This document shows positions 16,465 to 24,446 of a stretch of 64,000 bases of DNA, piece by piece; positions within the stretch are counted from its first letter, which is position 1; each line of letters starts with the position of its first letter. A program made the position numbers and the translations under genes. Source of the stretch: Njordibacter sp905182035 (GTDB lineage: Bacteria; Pseudomonadota; Gammaproteobacteria; Pseudomonadales; Balneatricaceae). Location: the NCBI RefSeq assembly GCF_047730075.1, contig NZ_CP159831.1:1860001-1924000 (forward strand), read 5' to 3'. The notes under the pieces were generated by a model. It was not told where the DNA came from. It ran no database searches and was given only the letters and a program-made list of their open reading frames with translations.

Positions 16465-18021
16465 TTAATACCATTGGTCTGGTTGAGCGGCTTTGCGCTT
16501 AGCCATAAAATCTTGCAATGCCCGCTCTGTGGCAGGCTCCATGGTTGGTGTTTGATAGTTAGCTAGCATAGATTTCCATTGTTGATTGGCTCGCTGCTCC
16601 AATGTGAGACTACCGGCTTCACTCCAGCTTTCGTAAGACTGTGTGTCGGCGAGGCTGGACATATAGTTGGCTTGTTCAAAATTAGCCATGGTGTGCTTGG
16701 CGCCAATAAAATTTCCCCCTGGACCGGCCTCCAAATACGCATCTTTGGCAAAACTGTTGTTATCAAGGTTAAGCCCTTGGTTAAACCTCAGCATCATGCC
16801 ACAACGATCAAGGTCCATAACAAACTTTTCATAGCCCATAGTCAGCCCTCCCTCGAGCCAACCTGCAGCATGCAAAATATAATTTGCCCCAGCCATTAAA
16901 CCAGCTGTCATACTGTCTGCAGACTCTTGCATAGCCTGACCATCCGCGCTCTTAGCCGCCGTTAGATGGCCACCACAACGCAATGGCAAACCCATGGCAC
17001 GGCACAACTGGCCTATGGCCAAGGCCGCCAAATTAGCCTCCGGTGTGCCAAAAGTTGGAGCCCCAGTTTTGAGGTTAATAGTGGATAAAAAATTTCCGTA
17101 CACCACCGGTGTACCTGGCCGCACCAACTGACTTAAGGCAATGCCTACCAGTGCTTCGGCATGAGCTTGGGCCACAAGAGCAGGCATGGTTACAGGCCCC
17201 ATAGCGCCACCCAATATAAAGGGCGACAAAACAATACCCTGGCCTGCTTGGGCATACACTTTTAATGCCGATGTCATGGTCTGGTCAAAGCACAAAGGCG
17301 AATTAACATTAATATTGCCCTGCATGACACAATGGTTTTCCATAAATTCGGCGCCAAATACAATACGTGCCATAGCCACCGAGTCTTCGGCACGGTCTGG
17401 CGCGGTTACCGCCCCCATAAAAGGCTTAGTTGAATAACGCAGATGGGCATAGACCATGTCTAAATGGCGCTTATTGACGGCCACATCCATGGGCTCACAA
17501 ACGGTGCCTCCAGAGTGGTGCAAATAAGGTGTTTGATAAGCTAATTTAACGAAGTTTTCAAAGTCCAGCAGCGTAGCGTAGCGCCGACCCTGATCTAAGT
17601 CAGTCACAAAGGGCGCACCATAGGCAGGGGTAAATACCAGCTGATTGCCACCTACCGTTACCGTATGCTTAGGGTCACGACCATGCAGTTGAAAACTTTT
17701 GGGGGCCGTAGCACAAATATCCATCAGCAAACCTGGTTTAAACCTTACCCTGGTACCCGAAACCTGGGCTCCGGCACGGCTCAATAGCTCAATAGACTCG
17801 GCATCGTCAATAAACTCTACCCCCACTTCTTGCAGCAGCCAGTCGCATTGGTCTTGTAACTGCTTAATCTCATGCTTAGTCAACAAATCGTAAACCGGAA
17901 TTTGACGTTGACTGGGTACAAAATTAATTTGCTCAGCTTGGGTACGGGCAGCCAAACGCTGAGTACGGCCGCCGCGGCGGATCTTAGAAGTGGCAACTGG
18001 AACTGGAATATCTGCATTCAT
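16465..18021 (-). CDS. MttB superfamily (COG5598) methyltransferase 2
   Basis: The 518-residue protein is a paralogue of the product at 13739, sharing His-His-Ser-Gly-Gly-Thr-Val-Cys-Glu-Pro near residue 166, Asn-Val-Asn-Ser-Pro-Leu-Cys-Phe near 240, Gly-Ala-Pro-Thr-Phe-Gly-Thr-Pro-Glu near 325 and Gly-Trp-Leu-Glu-Gly-Gly-Leu-Thr-Met near 389. There is no in-frame amber codon. The N-terminus has an Arg-Arg-Gly-Gly-Arg-Thr stretch like that of the first copy. It is the first gene of an operon with the GcvT-like gene and is divergent from a LysR regulator across 148 bp. The substrate is probably a different betaine from that of copy 1, judging by the separate regulator; this is inference. Confidence 0.88.
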   Translation of the reverse strand: MNADIPVPVATSKIRRGGRTQRLAARTQAEQINFVPSQRQIPVYDLLTKHEIKQLQDQCDWLLQEVGVEFIDDAESIELLSRAGAQVSGTRVRFKPGLLMDICATAPKSFQLHGRDPKHTVTVGGNQLVFTPAYGAPFVTDLDQGRRYATLLDFENFVKLAYQTPYLHHSGGTVCEPMDVAVNKRHLDMVYAHLRYSTKPFMGAVTAPDRAEDSVAMARIVFGAEFMENHCVMQGNINVNSPLCFDQTMTSALKVYAQAGQGIVLSPFILGGAMGPVTMPALVAQAHAEALVGIALSQLVRPGTPVVYGNFLSTINLKTGAPTFGTPEANLAALAIGQLCRAMGLPLRCGGHLTAAKSADGQAMQESADSMTAGLMAGANYILHAAGWLEGGLTMGYEKFVMDLDRCGMMLRFNQGLNLDNNSFAKDAYLEAGPGGNFIGAKHTMANFEQANYMSSLADTQSYESWSEAGSLTLEQRANQQWKSMLANYQTPTMEPATERALQDFMAKRKAAQPDQWY

Positions 18022-18135
18022 AGTATGACCAAAATATTTTATCGCTTAACAAAAAAAACGGTTATGCTAAGTCGATATATAAACCCATAAAAAGGGATTA
18101 AACGCCTGTTTATGCATATGAACAAGGCATTTATT

Positions 18136-18152
18136 TTGAACTATTCGATCAA
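18136..18152. promoter_or_regulatory. Possible LysR-type binding site between MttB-2 and its regulator
   Basis: TTGA and TCAA half-sites are separated by nine bases, consistent with the loose T-N11-A pattern of LysR-family sites. It is 18 bp upstream of the LysR start and in the divergent region. The pattern is common by chance, so this is weak. Confidence 0.25.
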
Positions 18153-18169
18153 AAAATTTAGACACACAT

Positions 18170-19051
18170 ATGACCTTTAAAGCCCTCAATGCGTTACATT
18201 TATTTACTCAGGTGGCCAACTATGAAAGCTATAGCGCAGCTGCCCAAGCTTTATATATGACCAAAGGAGCGATCAGTTATCAGATGGCTAAGTTGGAAAA
18301 TGAATTGGGCTTTCAGGTGTTTCAACGCCAACCACGAGGTGTATGTTTAACCGACCAGGGACAGACCTTGTTAATTCATAGCAAAACCAGCTTTAAGCAC
18401 TTAACTAACACCATTAACCAATTAGCCCAACAAGACAGCGATCAGCTCACCGTTGGCATGTCCAGTTATTTTGCCGCCCGATGGTTATCGCCACGATTGA
18501 TGGGTTTTATGCAACATAACCCTCAAGTTACATTGAAACTGCAACCCATGATCGACCTACAAGATTTTCTTAATGACGGCATCGACATTGCTATTAGATG
18601 GGGCAATGGCCATTGGCAAGATATTAGGGTAGAAAAATTATTTAGTTGCCCCGTGCGGGCCTATGGTGGCACTCAGGTGGCCCACCAAGTAAAAGCTGAG
18701 GGCCTTAAACAGGTGCTACAAAAAACCCCATTACTACAAGACCGTGAAGGCAGTAGGGCATGGCAACAATGGCATCATGCCGCTGGAATCGCCTACTATC
18801 CCCACAGCAGCCACTTAGTCATTCCGGACCCAAGTGTGCGCCTACAGGCACTCATCGACGGCCAAGGCATGGCACTATACGACGACCTAGCCCAAAACGA
18901 ACAGCTCGCAGGCACATTGATACCAATATCCGAGGTACAACTTAACGACTATGGCTACTACTTAGTCTATGCCGACGAGGCCTTAGACAACCCAGCAATG
19001 CGTCACTTCCGCACCTGGATCTTAGACCTAGCCAAGCAAGAATACGGCTAA
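18170..19051 (+). CDS. LysR-family transcriptional regulator
   Basis: The 293-residue protein has a winged helix-turn-helix at residues 5-65 (Thr-Gln-Val-Ala-Asn-Tyr-Glu-Ser-Tyr-Ser-Ala-Ala-Ala-Gln-Ala-Leu, then Gly-Ala-Ile-Ser-Tyr-Gln-Met) and a type-2 periplasmic-binding-like effector domain. The C-terminal half resembles GcvA-type regulators (Ile-Ala-Ile-Arg-Trp-Gly-Asn-Gly near residue 142; Gly-Gln-Gly-Met-Ala-Leu-Tyr near 231). GcvA controls glycine cleavage in E. coli, which fits the divergent MttB-2/GcvT operon. The start codon has no strong ribosome site. Control of the divergent operon is inferred from arrangement. Confidence 0.9.
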   Translation: MTFKALNALHLFTQVANYESYSAAAQALYMTKGAISYQMAKLENELGFQVFQRQPRGVCLTDQGQTLLIHSKTSFKHLTNTINQLAQQDSDQLTVGMSSYFAARWLSPRLMGFMQHNPQVTLKLQPMIDLQDFLNDGIDIAIRWGNGHWQDIRVEKLFSCPVRAYGGTQVAHQVKAEGLKQVLQKTPLLQDREGSRAWQQWHHAAGIAYYPHSSHLVIPDPSVRLQALIDGQGMALYDDLAQNEQLAGTLIPISEVQLNDYGYYLVYADEALDNPAMRHFRTWILDLAKQEYG

Positions 19052-19280
19052 GCGGACTTTTACCAGATTTCCAGTACTAGAAAATAAGCCAAATCTAAAG
19101 TCTTGGGTTGGGTAGGTAAAATTAATTTCGACCATCAGCGTCAACACGGCTAACAACGCCAGCATCAATAAAGCAAAGGTATGTCCAATAGAGTTTCTCT
19201 AGTAAATAAGTTAGGGGGATATGAGTTAGTCGTATCAGGCTGATATTTCTTACACTCATCTTTAAATTATAAAAAGTCCC

Positions 19281-19622
19281 TTAACTCGCCTTATTAGCAC
19301 CCATACAGGGGGCCGTTGCAGGCATCTTTTCTTGCTTAGCCTGCCACTGGTCAGCGGTATAGCAGTGAAGTGCCAGGGCATGAATAGGGTTATTCATTAA
19401 CTCACCAACCAATGCGTAAACTTGTTGGTGACGTTTCACCGGACCAATGCCAGCAAAGTCATCAGACACCAATACCAAATTGTAGTGACTGTCAGTGGCT
19501 GAGCCACTGTGTTTTTGACTGTCATTAACGAGCTGATGATGGCTGACATTTAATGGTGTTAACACCATTTCGAGTAATTTATTGGCCGTAGCATCCACAG
19601 TTATTCCCTTGGGTTGAAACAT
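19281..19622 (-). CDS. bolA: BolA-family protein
   Basis: The 113-residue protein matches BolA: a His-Ser-Gly-Ser-Ala-Thr-Asp-Ser-His-Tyr-Asn segment near residue 38, a Leu-Val-Ser-Asp-Asp-Phe-Ala-Gly strand, and the hallmark Arg-His-Gln-Gln-Val-Tyr ... Ile-His-Ala-Leu-Ala-Leu-His-Cys-Tyr-Thr near residues 64-89. BolA proteins partner with monothiol glutaredoxins in iron-sulfur trafficking and also influence cell shape and stress responses. It appears to be a single-gene unit. No glutaredoxin gene is beside it. Confidence 0.93.
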   Translation of the reverse strand: MFQPKGITVDATANKLLEMVLTPLNVSHHQLVNDSQKHSGSATDSHYNLVLVSDDFAGIGPVKRHQQVYALVGELMNNPIHALALHCYTADQWQAKQEKMPATAPCMGANKAS

Positions 19623-19924
19623 TTATTCATCATAACACGGAAGTTATTTCACCGGCGTTGAAAATAATATCAACATAACGCCTGAACCATTTTGACGTTT
19701 TTTAAATGCATTTATATTAAAACTAGATTTTTGACAGTTGGGATTTTGGCAACAAGCAATGCCATCCTGTATTTGTTTACCCCTCGTCAGGAGTCGCAGG
19801 TGGTAAAAAATGTAACGCTCAGCTACAACCTTATAAAAAGGTTTAAGCTATTCATATAAAGTGGTTTTTTAGACTTGACTCAAGACCAATAGATCATTAA
19901 TATTCGCGCCTCGCATTGAGCAAT
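19623..19924. other. Intergenic region upstream of the tRNA-Asn genes
   Basis: About 300 AT-rich bases hold the bolA promoter region (minus) and the tRNA promoter (plus). Apart from the promoter at 19875-19903 I see no ORF or clear structure. Confidence 0.55.
19875..19903 (+). promoter_or_regulatory. tRNA-Asn promoter with GC-rich discriminator
   Basis: TTGACT (19875-19880) and TAATAT (19898-19903) are 17 bases apart and are followed directly by CGCGCC. A GC-rich discriminator after the -10 box is typical of stable-RNA promoters under stringent (ppGpp/DksA) control. Confidence 0.7.
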
Positions 19925-20000
19925 TCCTCGATAGCTCAGTTGGTAGAGCAGTAGACTGTTAATCTATTGGTCGCTGGTTCGAGTCCAGCTCGAGGAGCCA
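19925..20000 (+). tRNA. tRNA-Asn (anticodon GTT), copy 1
   Basis: The 76-base sequence folds as a cloverleaf: acceptor TCCTCGA pairs with TCGAGGA, the D-arm is AGCTCAGTTGGTAGAGCA, the anticodon GTT is at 19958-19960, the T-loop is GGTTCGAGTCC, and the encoded end is GCCA. It closely matches E. coli tRNA-Asn. Confidence 0.98.
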
Positions 20001-20023
20001 ACCTCAACGCGAAACCTTATGAT

Positions 20024-20099
20024 TCCTCGATAGCTCAGTTGGTAGAGCAGTAGACTGTTAATCTATTGGTCGCTGGTTCGAGTCCAGCTCGAGGAGCCA
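20024..20099 (+). tRNA. tRNA-Asn (anticodon GTT), copy 2
   Basis: This is identical over all 76 bases to copy 1 and follows after a 23-base spacer. It is presumably processed from the same transcript, which ends at the terminator at 20108-20131. Confidence 0.98.
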
Positions 20100-20107
20100 T
20101 TCTAATT

Positions 20108-20131
20108 AAGCCACTTAGTTGTGGTTTTTTT
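20108..20131 (+). terminator. Rho-independent terminator of the tRNA transcript
   Basis: AAGCCAC pairs with GTGGTTT (one G-T pair) around the loop TTAGTT and is followed by a run of seven T. Confidence 0.8.
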
Positions 20132-20194
20132 ATGTCTGTTATTTACGACCATAATTTATGACCGTCTTTGCGTACAGACTCACCACAGGTCACA

Positions 20195-22375
20195 TTATTG
20201 TTGTGACAACTTGCCTCTGCTTATTATAAGCCGCTCAAGCAATTCAGCGGTGTGCCAGTAAAGGCCATTACCTTGCTCCTGATACACTTTAATACCTGCA
20301 ACCACCTTGTCTATGCCTACTTCATCGGCGTAGCACATAGGGCCTCCTAGGTGGCGAGGAAAACCATAACCATTTAGCCAAATGGCGTCAATATCGCTGG
20401 CTCTTGTGGCAATGCCTTCTGACAAAATACGAGCACCTTCATTAATTAAAGCAAACACCAAGCGATTTTGTATTTCTTCTTGAGAAATATTGTGACGCTG
20501 AAGTACTCCTAACTTGAGAGCCTCCTTGGCAAAAACAACCAATACACTTTCGTCAATCTGTGGTTTCTTCGTGTCACTATCATAGCGATAAAAACCCATT
20601 CCTGTTTTCTGTCCTAAACGACCTGCTTCAACCATGAGGTCAGAGGCACGAAAGTAGAGGGGGTCTTGCTTCAATATCGCATTCTCTTGGCGCGCTTTAT
20701 ACGCAATGTCGATACCAGACATGTCGTTAACTGCCAAAGGCCCCATAGCCATACCCCAGTTTCTCATAGCCGTATCAATCTGATCTGGGCTTGCACCTTC
20801 CAATAACAACATATTCGCTTCGCGCCCATAACACGAGTACATCCTGTTGCCTACAAATCCATAACATACGCCTACAGCGACCGAAACCTTACCTAATTTC
20901 TTACCCAACGCCATCACGGTTTTAAGGGTTTGTTCGTCCGTATCATCGGCACAAACCACTTCCAATAGTTTCATAATATTGGCTGGGGTAAAAAAATGCA
21001 TACCCAATACTTTGTGTGAGCGAGAGGTTGATTGGGCTATTTCATTAATATCCAAATAAGACGTGTTGGTTGCTAAAATAGCGTCCACTTTGCACACTTG
21101 ATCTAAGGTGGAAAATATTTGTTGTTTAACAGCCATGGTTTCAAAAGCAGCTTCAACAACCAAATCCACATCAGCCAAATCTTCATAATCACATGTACCT
21201 ACAATTAAGCTCATGCGCTGCTCAAGTTGCACCTCATTAATTAACCCACGACTCAGCGCTTGGTCAAAACGCGTACGGATGGCTGATAATCCTCGCGCTA
21301 GATTATCTTCACTCATTTCTAGCAATTTAACACTTAGGCCCACATTGGCAAAACACATCGCAATGCCACCGCCCATAGTGCCAGCACCAATTACGGCAAC
21401 CTGTTTAATAGGCAACAAGGGTGTATTTTGGGTTTTGTCATAGCATTCAGGTAATTTAGCTGCTCGTCGCTCAGCAAAAAAAGCATGCCGCATGGCAGTA
21501 GATTGGGATGAATCACGACATTTTATAAAGAGGTCACGTTCGCACTTTTTGCCCTCTTCAAAAGGTAACAAGACTGCATTTTCAATCGCATCAATAGCAC
21601 ATTGTGGCGCCTTTTGTCCGCGGGCCTTTTTGGCTATTTTTTTACGCCACTGGTCAAACAGTTCAACATGTGAATCGCTCGTCTCAATGTTCATTTGAGA
21701 GACACGCCGAACACCTTGGCCTGTGTCTAATATTGTGTAGGCAAACAAAATAGCCTGCTTTAACAAAGAGCCCTCTGCCAAAGATGAGTCTTCTTCAACC
21801 AATAGATCAATAACACCGTGATCAAACAGTTTTTTAGCGGTATGAGGCTTACCTAAAGTAATCATCTCCAAAGCCATTTCCAGGCCAGCCAACCGCGGCA
21901 GTAACTGTGTGCCACCTGCACCTGGAATAAGGCCTAAGGTTACCTCGGGCAAACCCAGTTTAGTATGCGTGAGTGCCACTCGATAATGACAAGACAGCGC
22001 CACTTCGAAGCCTCCACCTAAGACCGTGCCAAATAATGCAGCAATAATAGGTTTGCTACATCGATCTAATTGCGCCAACACATCTGGTAAATGGGGCTCT
22101 AGGGCAGGTTGACCGAATTCAGAGATATCTGCACCAGCGATAAATGTACTGCCAACGCAGCTGACAACAATCGCCTTAACACCATTATCTTTCTCAGCCG
22201 CTTTGAGACAACTAACTATGCCCTCCCGCACTGCGTGAGACAGCGCGTTAACTGGCGCATTTTCAATGGATATAACGGCAATTGAACCACGGTTTAATAA
22301 CGTTACTGGGGCAATTTTATTACTTTGAGAAGGGTTCACTGTAGTTAATCCTAGATGTTCAATATAGAGATGCAT
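20195..22375 (-). CDS. FadB-like enoyl-CoA hydratase/3-hydroxyacyl-CoA dehydrogenase fusion (PaaF-PaaH role)
   Basis: The protein has up to 726 residues. Residues about 25-210 are a crotonase domain with the oxyanion-hole segment Phe-Ile-Ala-Gly-Ala-Asp-Ile-Ser-Glu-Phe and Leu-Gly-Leu-Pro-Glu-Val-Thr-Leu-Gly; residues about 325-720 are a 3-hydroxyacyl-CoA dehydrogenase with Val-Ile-Gly-Ala-Gly-Thr-Met-Gly-Gly-Gly-Ile and the catalytic His in Gly-Met-His-Phe-Phe-Thr-Pro-Ala. It closes the phenylacetate cluster, which has no separate paaF or paaH, so this fusion probably hydrates 2,3-dehydroadipyl-CoA and oxidises 3-hydroxyadipyl-CoA. A GTG at 22339 with an AGGA upstream is an alternative start. 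No FadA-type partner is adjacent; PaaJ supplies thiolase activity. Confidence 0.87.
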   Translation of the reverse strand: MHLYIEHLGLTTVNPSQSNKIAPVTLLNRGSIAVISIENAPVNALSHAVREGIVSCLKAAEKDNGVKAIVVSCVGSTFIAGADISEFGQPALEPHLPDVLAQLDRCSKPIIAALFGTVLGGGFEVALSCHYRVALTHTKLGLPEVTLGLIPGAGGTQLLPRLAGLEMALEMITLGKPHTAKKLFDHGVIDLLVEEDSSLAEGSLLKQAILFAYTILDTGQGVRRVSQMNIETSDSHVELFDQWRKKIAKKARGQKAPQCAIDAIENAVLLPFEEGKKCERDLFIKCRDSSQSTAMRHAFFAERRAAKLPECYDKTQNTPLLPIKQVAVIGAGTMGGGIAMCFANVGLSVKLLEMSEDNLARGLSAIRTRFDQALSRGLINEVQLEQRMSLIVGTCDYEDLADVDLVVEAAFETMAVKQQIFSTLDQVCKVDAILATNTSYLDINEIAQSTSRSHKVLGMHFFTPANIMKLLEVVCADDTDEQTLKTVMALGKKLGKVSVAVGVCYGFVGNRMYSCYGREANMLLLEGASPDQIDTAMRNWGMAMGPLAVNDMSGIDIAYKARQENAILKQDPLYFRASDLMVEAGRLGQKTGMGFYRYDSDTKKPQIDESVLVVFAKEALKLGVLQRHNISQEEIQNRLVFALINEGARILSEGIATRASDIDAIWLNGYGFPRHLGGPMCYADEVGIDKVVAGIKVYQEQGNGLYWHTAELLERLIISRGKLSQQ

Positions 22376-22396
22376 GTAGCGTAATTATAGCGCCAG

Positions 22397-23353
22397 CTAA
22401 TAGTCCTGGTGTGGTTTTAAACCACCAAAGCGTGTGAAGAAACGTTTATTGGGTTCTGGCATTGGTCCCTGGGCGTTTTTCATTTTTTGACTAATATAAT
22501 AAGTTGAAGACTCTGCCAGCACTTTATAAGCTCGCTTAACCAGATCTTGGGCTTCGTGGCCCACCCACCCTGGCGGTAACATTGCAGCAGGGAAATCGGG
22601 GTCACGCAGTAAAATACGACGGTAATCGTGGATCATTGCCTGACGTAATAGCAAACACTCACCTGGGTCAGGCAAAGTTAAAAATATTTTTTGACAGATC
22701 GGCCGATAAAAAAAGAGAAAATCCTTGTAGTAGGTTTCTAACTCAGACAGTTTCCATCGGTTTTTTATTAAATCTTTAAGCACACCCTGAGAGTTTAAAT
22801 CTGACGTTGATGCACTGAATACCACAAGATCATTGACGATACCTAACTCATGAATTAATTCATCTAGTGATGAGCGTTCTGATGAAGGGTGGGCATAAAG
22901 CCCACTCGTTACGGTATTAAAGCCTTGCCATATAAGGCTTTTTCTAAATTCTTCAAGTTTCATATCTGGTACAGATACGGGCAAGACCAAAGTCCAATTA
23001 TTGTCCCACTCTGGCTGATTTACAGCGTAAATACGCCGAGCTGCTTTTTCATAATGGCCAGTCGCTGTGTCGGTAAAGCAATAGTAACTGCACCGACCCA
23101 CTTTATTAACTTGAAGCCAATTATTTTGCACTAAACGGTAGACTGAAGTTCTGATTTGGCGCTCGTTAAAACCAAAAGGTTCTAGCACCTGTATTAGACT
23201 CGCTAACGAGACCCAACTACCATGCTGTGAAACAACGTCACCGAATACAGTCACTACCATGGATGTGCAGCTAATGGTGCTGTCCTTGATGTGTTGTTGA
23301 ATCTTTTTAGTACGTTTATTTTTATCTGTCACTTTGTTCCTATCTATCGTCAA
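22397..23353 (-). CDS. paaX: PaaX-family phenylacetyl-CoA-responsive repressor
   Basis: The 318-residue protein matches PaaX: an N-terminal winged helix (Thr-Val-Phe-Gly-Asp-Val-Val near residue 35; Gly-Phe-Asn-Glu-Arg-Gln-Ile-Arg-Thr-Ser-Val-Tyr-Arg-Leu near 61), a central domain with Trp-Thr-Leu-Val-Leu-Pro-Val-Ser, and a C-terminal segment with Leu-Arg-Asp-Pro-Asp-Phe-Pro-Ala-Ala-Met-Leu-Pro-Pro-Gly-Trp. PaaX binds paa promoters and is released by phenylacetyl-CoA. The gene overlaps the end of paaE by 14 bases, so the repressor is the product of the operon it probably controls. In E. coli paaX is instead a separate unit with paaY. Confidence 0.93.
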   Translation of the reverse strand: MTIDRNKVTDKNKRTKKIQQHIKDSTISCTSMVVTVFGDVVSQHGSWVSLASLIQVLEPFGFNERQIRTSVYRLVQNNWLQVNKVGRCSYYCFTDTATGHYEKAARRIYAVNQPEWDNNWTLVLPVSVPDMKLEEFRKSLIWQGFNTVTSGLYAHPSSERSSLDELIHELGIVNDLVVFSASTSDLNSQGVLKDLIKNRWKLSELETYYKDFLFFYRPICQKIFLTLPDPGECLLLRQAMIHDYRRILLRDPDFPAAMLPPGWVGHEAQDLVKRAYKVLAESSTYYISQKMKNAQGPMPEPNKRFFTRFGGLKPHQDY

Positions 23354-24437
23354 AGCTCACAATCACCTCGTCCGACACAGGGTGTGCCTGACAGGTTAAT
23401 ATATAGCCAGCTTCAACTTCATGTGGCTCAAGCCCATGGCTAATGTCCATATCAACCCTACCCTTTATTAGTTTGGCTTTGCATGTAGAACACACGCCTG
23501 CTTTACAGGAATAAGGCAGCTCAACACCATTGTCCATGCCCGCATCTAAAATATTTGAACCCACTGTGGCCAAATCAAAATCAATGGAACGAGCGTCAGA
23601 AATAATGGTCACTTTACTGGTTTTATCTTCACCATATTGTTGTATGCGTAATCTTGATTTTTCTAACATCAGGTCAGAATCTGCCGATGAATTTGCAAAT
23701 AATTCATAGTGAATCTGTTTGCTGGCAAGGCCTTCGTTTCTAAAACCATGAGACACTTCAGAAATCATTGATTCTGGGCCACAAATAAACGCTTCGCTAG
23801 CATTGAGGATATCAATCATTTTATGTTTTTGTAATAAATAGCCTTTTTTATTATCGATCTTCCCCTTCAATACGTCAGAACCTTGGTCTTCTTGGCTCAT
23901 GATGTTGACCCACTTAAAACGATTGATATATCGGCTCTTTATGAAACTAAGCTCTTCTTTAAACATGACCGTATTTGTGCGTTTGTTGCCATAAACGAGC
24001 GTTACTTTGCTTTTAGGTTCGCTGCTTAAGACCGAGGTGATAATTGACAAAATGGGTGTAATGCCACTACCTACAGCCAAACACATGTAATTTTTTTGAT
24101 GTTTGGGATCTAATTGTGGACTAAAATTACCTTGTGGTGGCATCACTTGAATAGTGTCACCCACCTTAAACTGATCGTTGGCATGGTTTGAAAAAAGTCC
24201 ACCCCTTACCCGCTTGATACCAACGCGGAGATGCCCATCATTAACACCACTGCAAATTGAGTAGGACCGTCGAACTGCTTCACCCTCAATTTCTGTTTGT
24301 AATGTTAAAAATTGGCCTGGTTTAAAAGTAAAGGTGCGCTGTAACGCTTTAGGCACATCAAAACTCACCCGAACAGCAGTCTCTGTTTCTGGTTTAACGT
24401 CGTTTATTATTAACGAATAAAAATTAGTATCTAACAC
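23340..24437 (-). CDS. paaE: Phenylacetyl-CoA epoxidase reductase subunit
   Basis: The 365-residue protein feeds electrons from NADPH to the PaaABC epoxidase. It has an FAD domain (Arg-Arg-Ser-Tyr-Ser-Ile-Cys near residue 57), an NADPH-binding domain (Ala-Val-Gly-Ser-Gly-Ile-Thr-Pro near 122), and a C-terminal plant-type 2Fe-2S ferredoxin with Cys-Lys-Ala-Gly-Val-Cys-Ser-Thr-Cys and a later Leu-Thr-Cys-Gln-Ala-His-Pro. The start is a GTG at 24437 preceded by AGGTAAG. It is 9 bp after paaD and overlaps paaX. It is the only ferredoxin reductase gene in the window. Confidence 0.96.
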   Translation of the reverse strand: MLDTNFYSLIINDVKPETETAVRVSFDVPKALQRTFTFKPGQFLTLQTEIEGEAVRRSYSICSGVNDGHLRVGIKRVRGGLFSNHANDQFKVGDTIQVMPPQGNFSPQLDPKHQKNYMCLAVGSGITPILSIITSVLSSEPKSKVTLVYGNKRTNTVMFKEELSFIKSRYINRFKWVNIMSQEDQGSDVLKGKIDNKKGYLLQKHKMIDILNASEAFICGPESMISEVSHGFRNEGLASKQIHYELFANSSADSDLMLEKSRLRIQQYGEDKTSKVTIISDARSIDFDLATVGSNILDAGMDNGVELPYSCKAGVCSTCKAKLIKGRVDMDISHGLEPHEVEAGYILTCQAHPVSDEVIVSFDDR

Positions 24438-24446
24438 AAATCTTAC

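Noticed and set aside
13739..18021. Pyrrolysine in the MttB-like proteins
   Set aside because: Both frames are complete with no internal amber codon, so these are the non-pyrrolysine branch.
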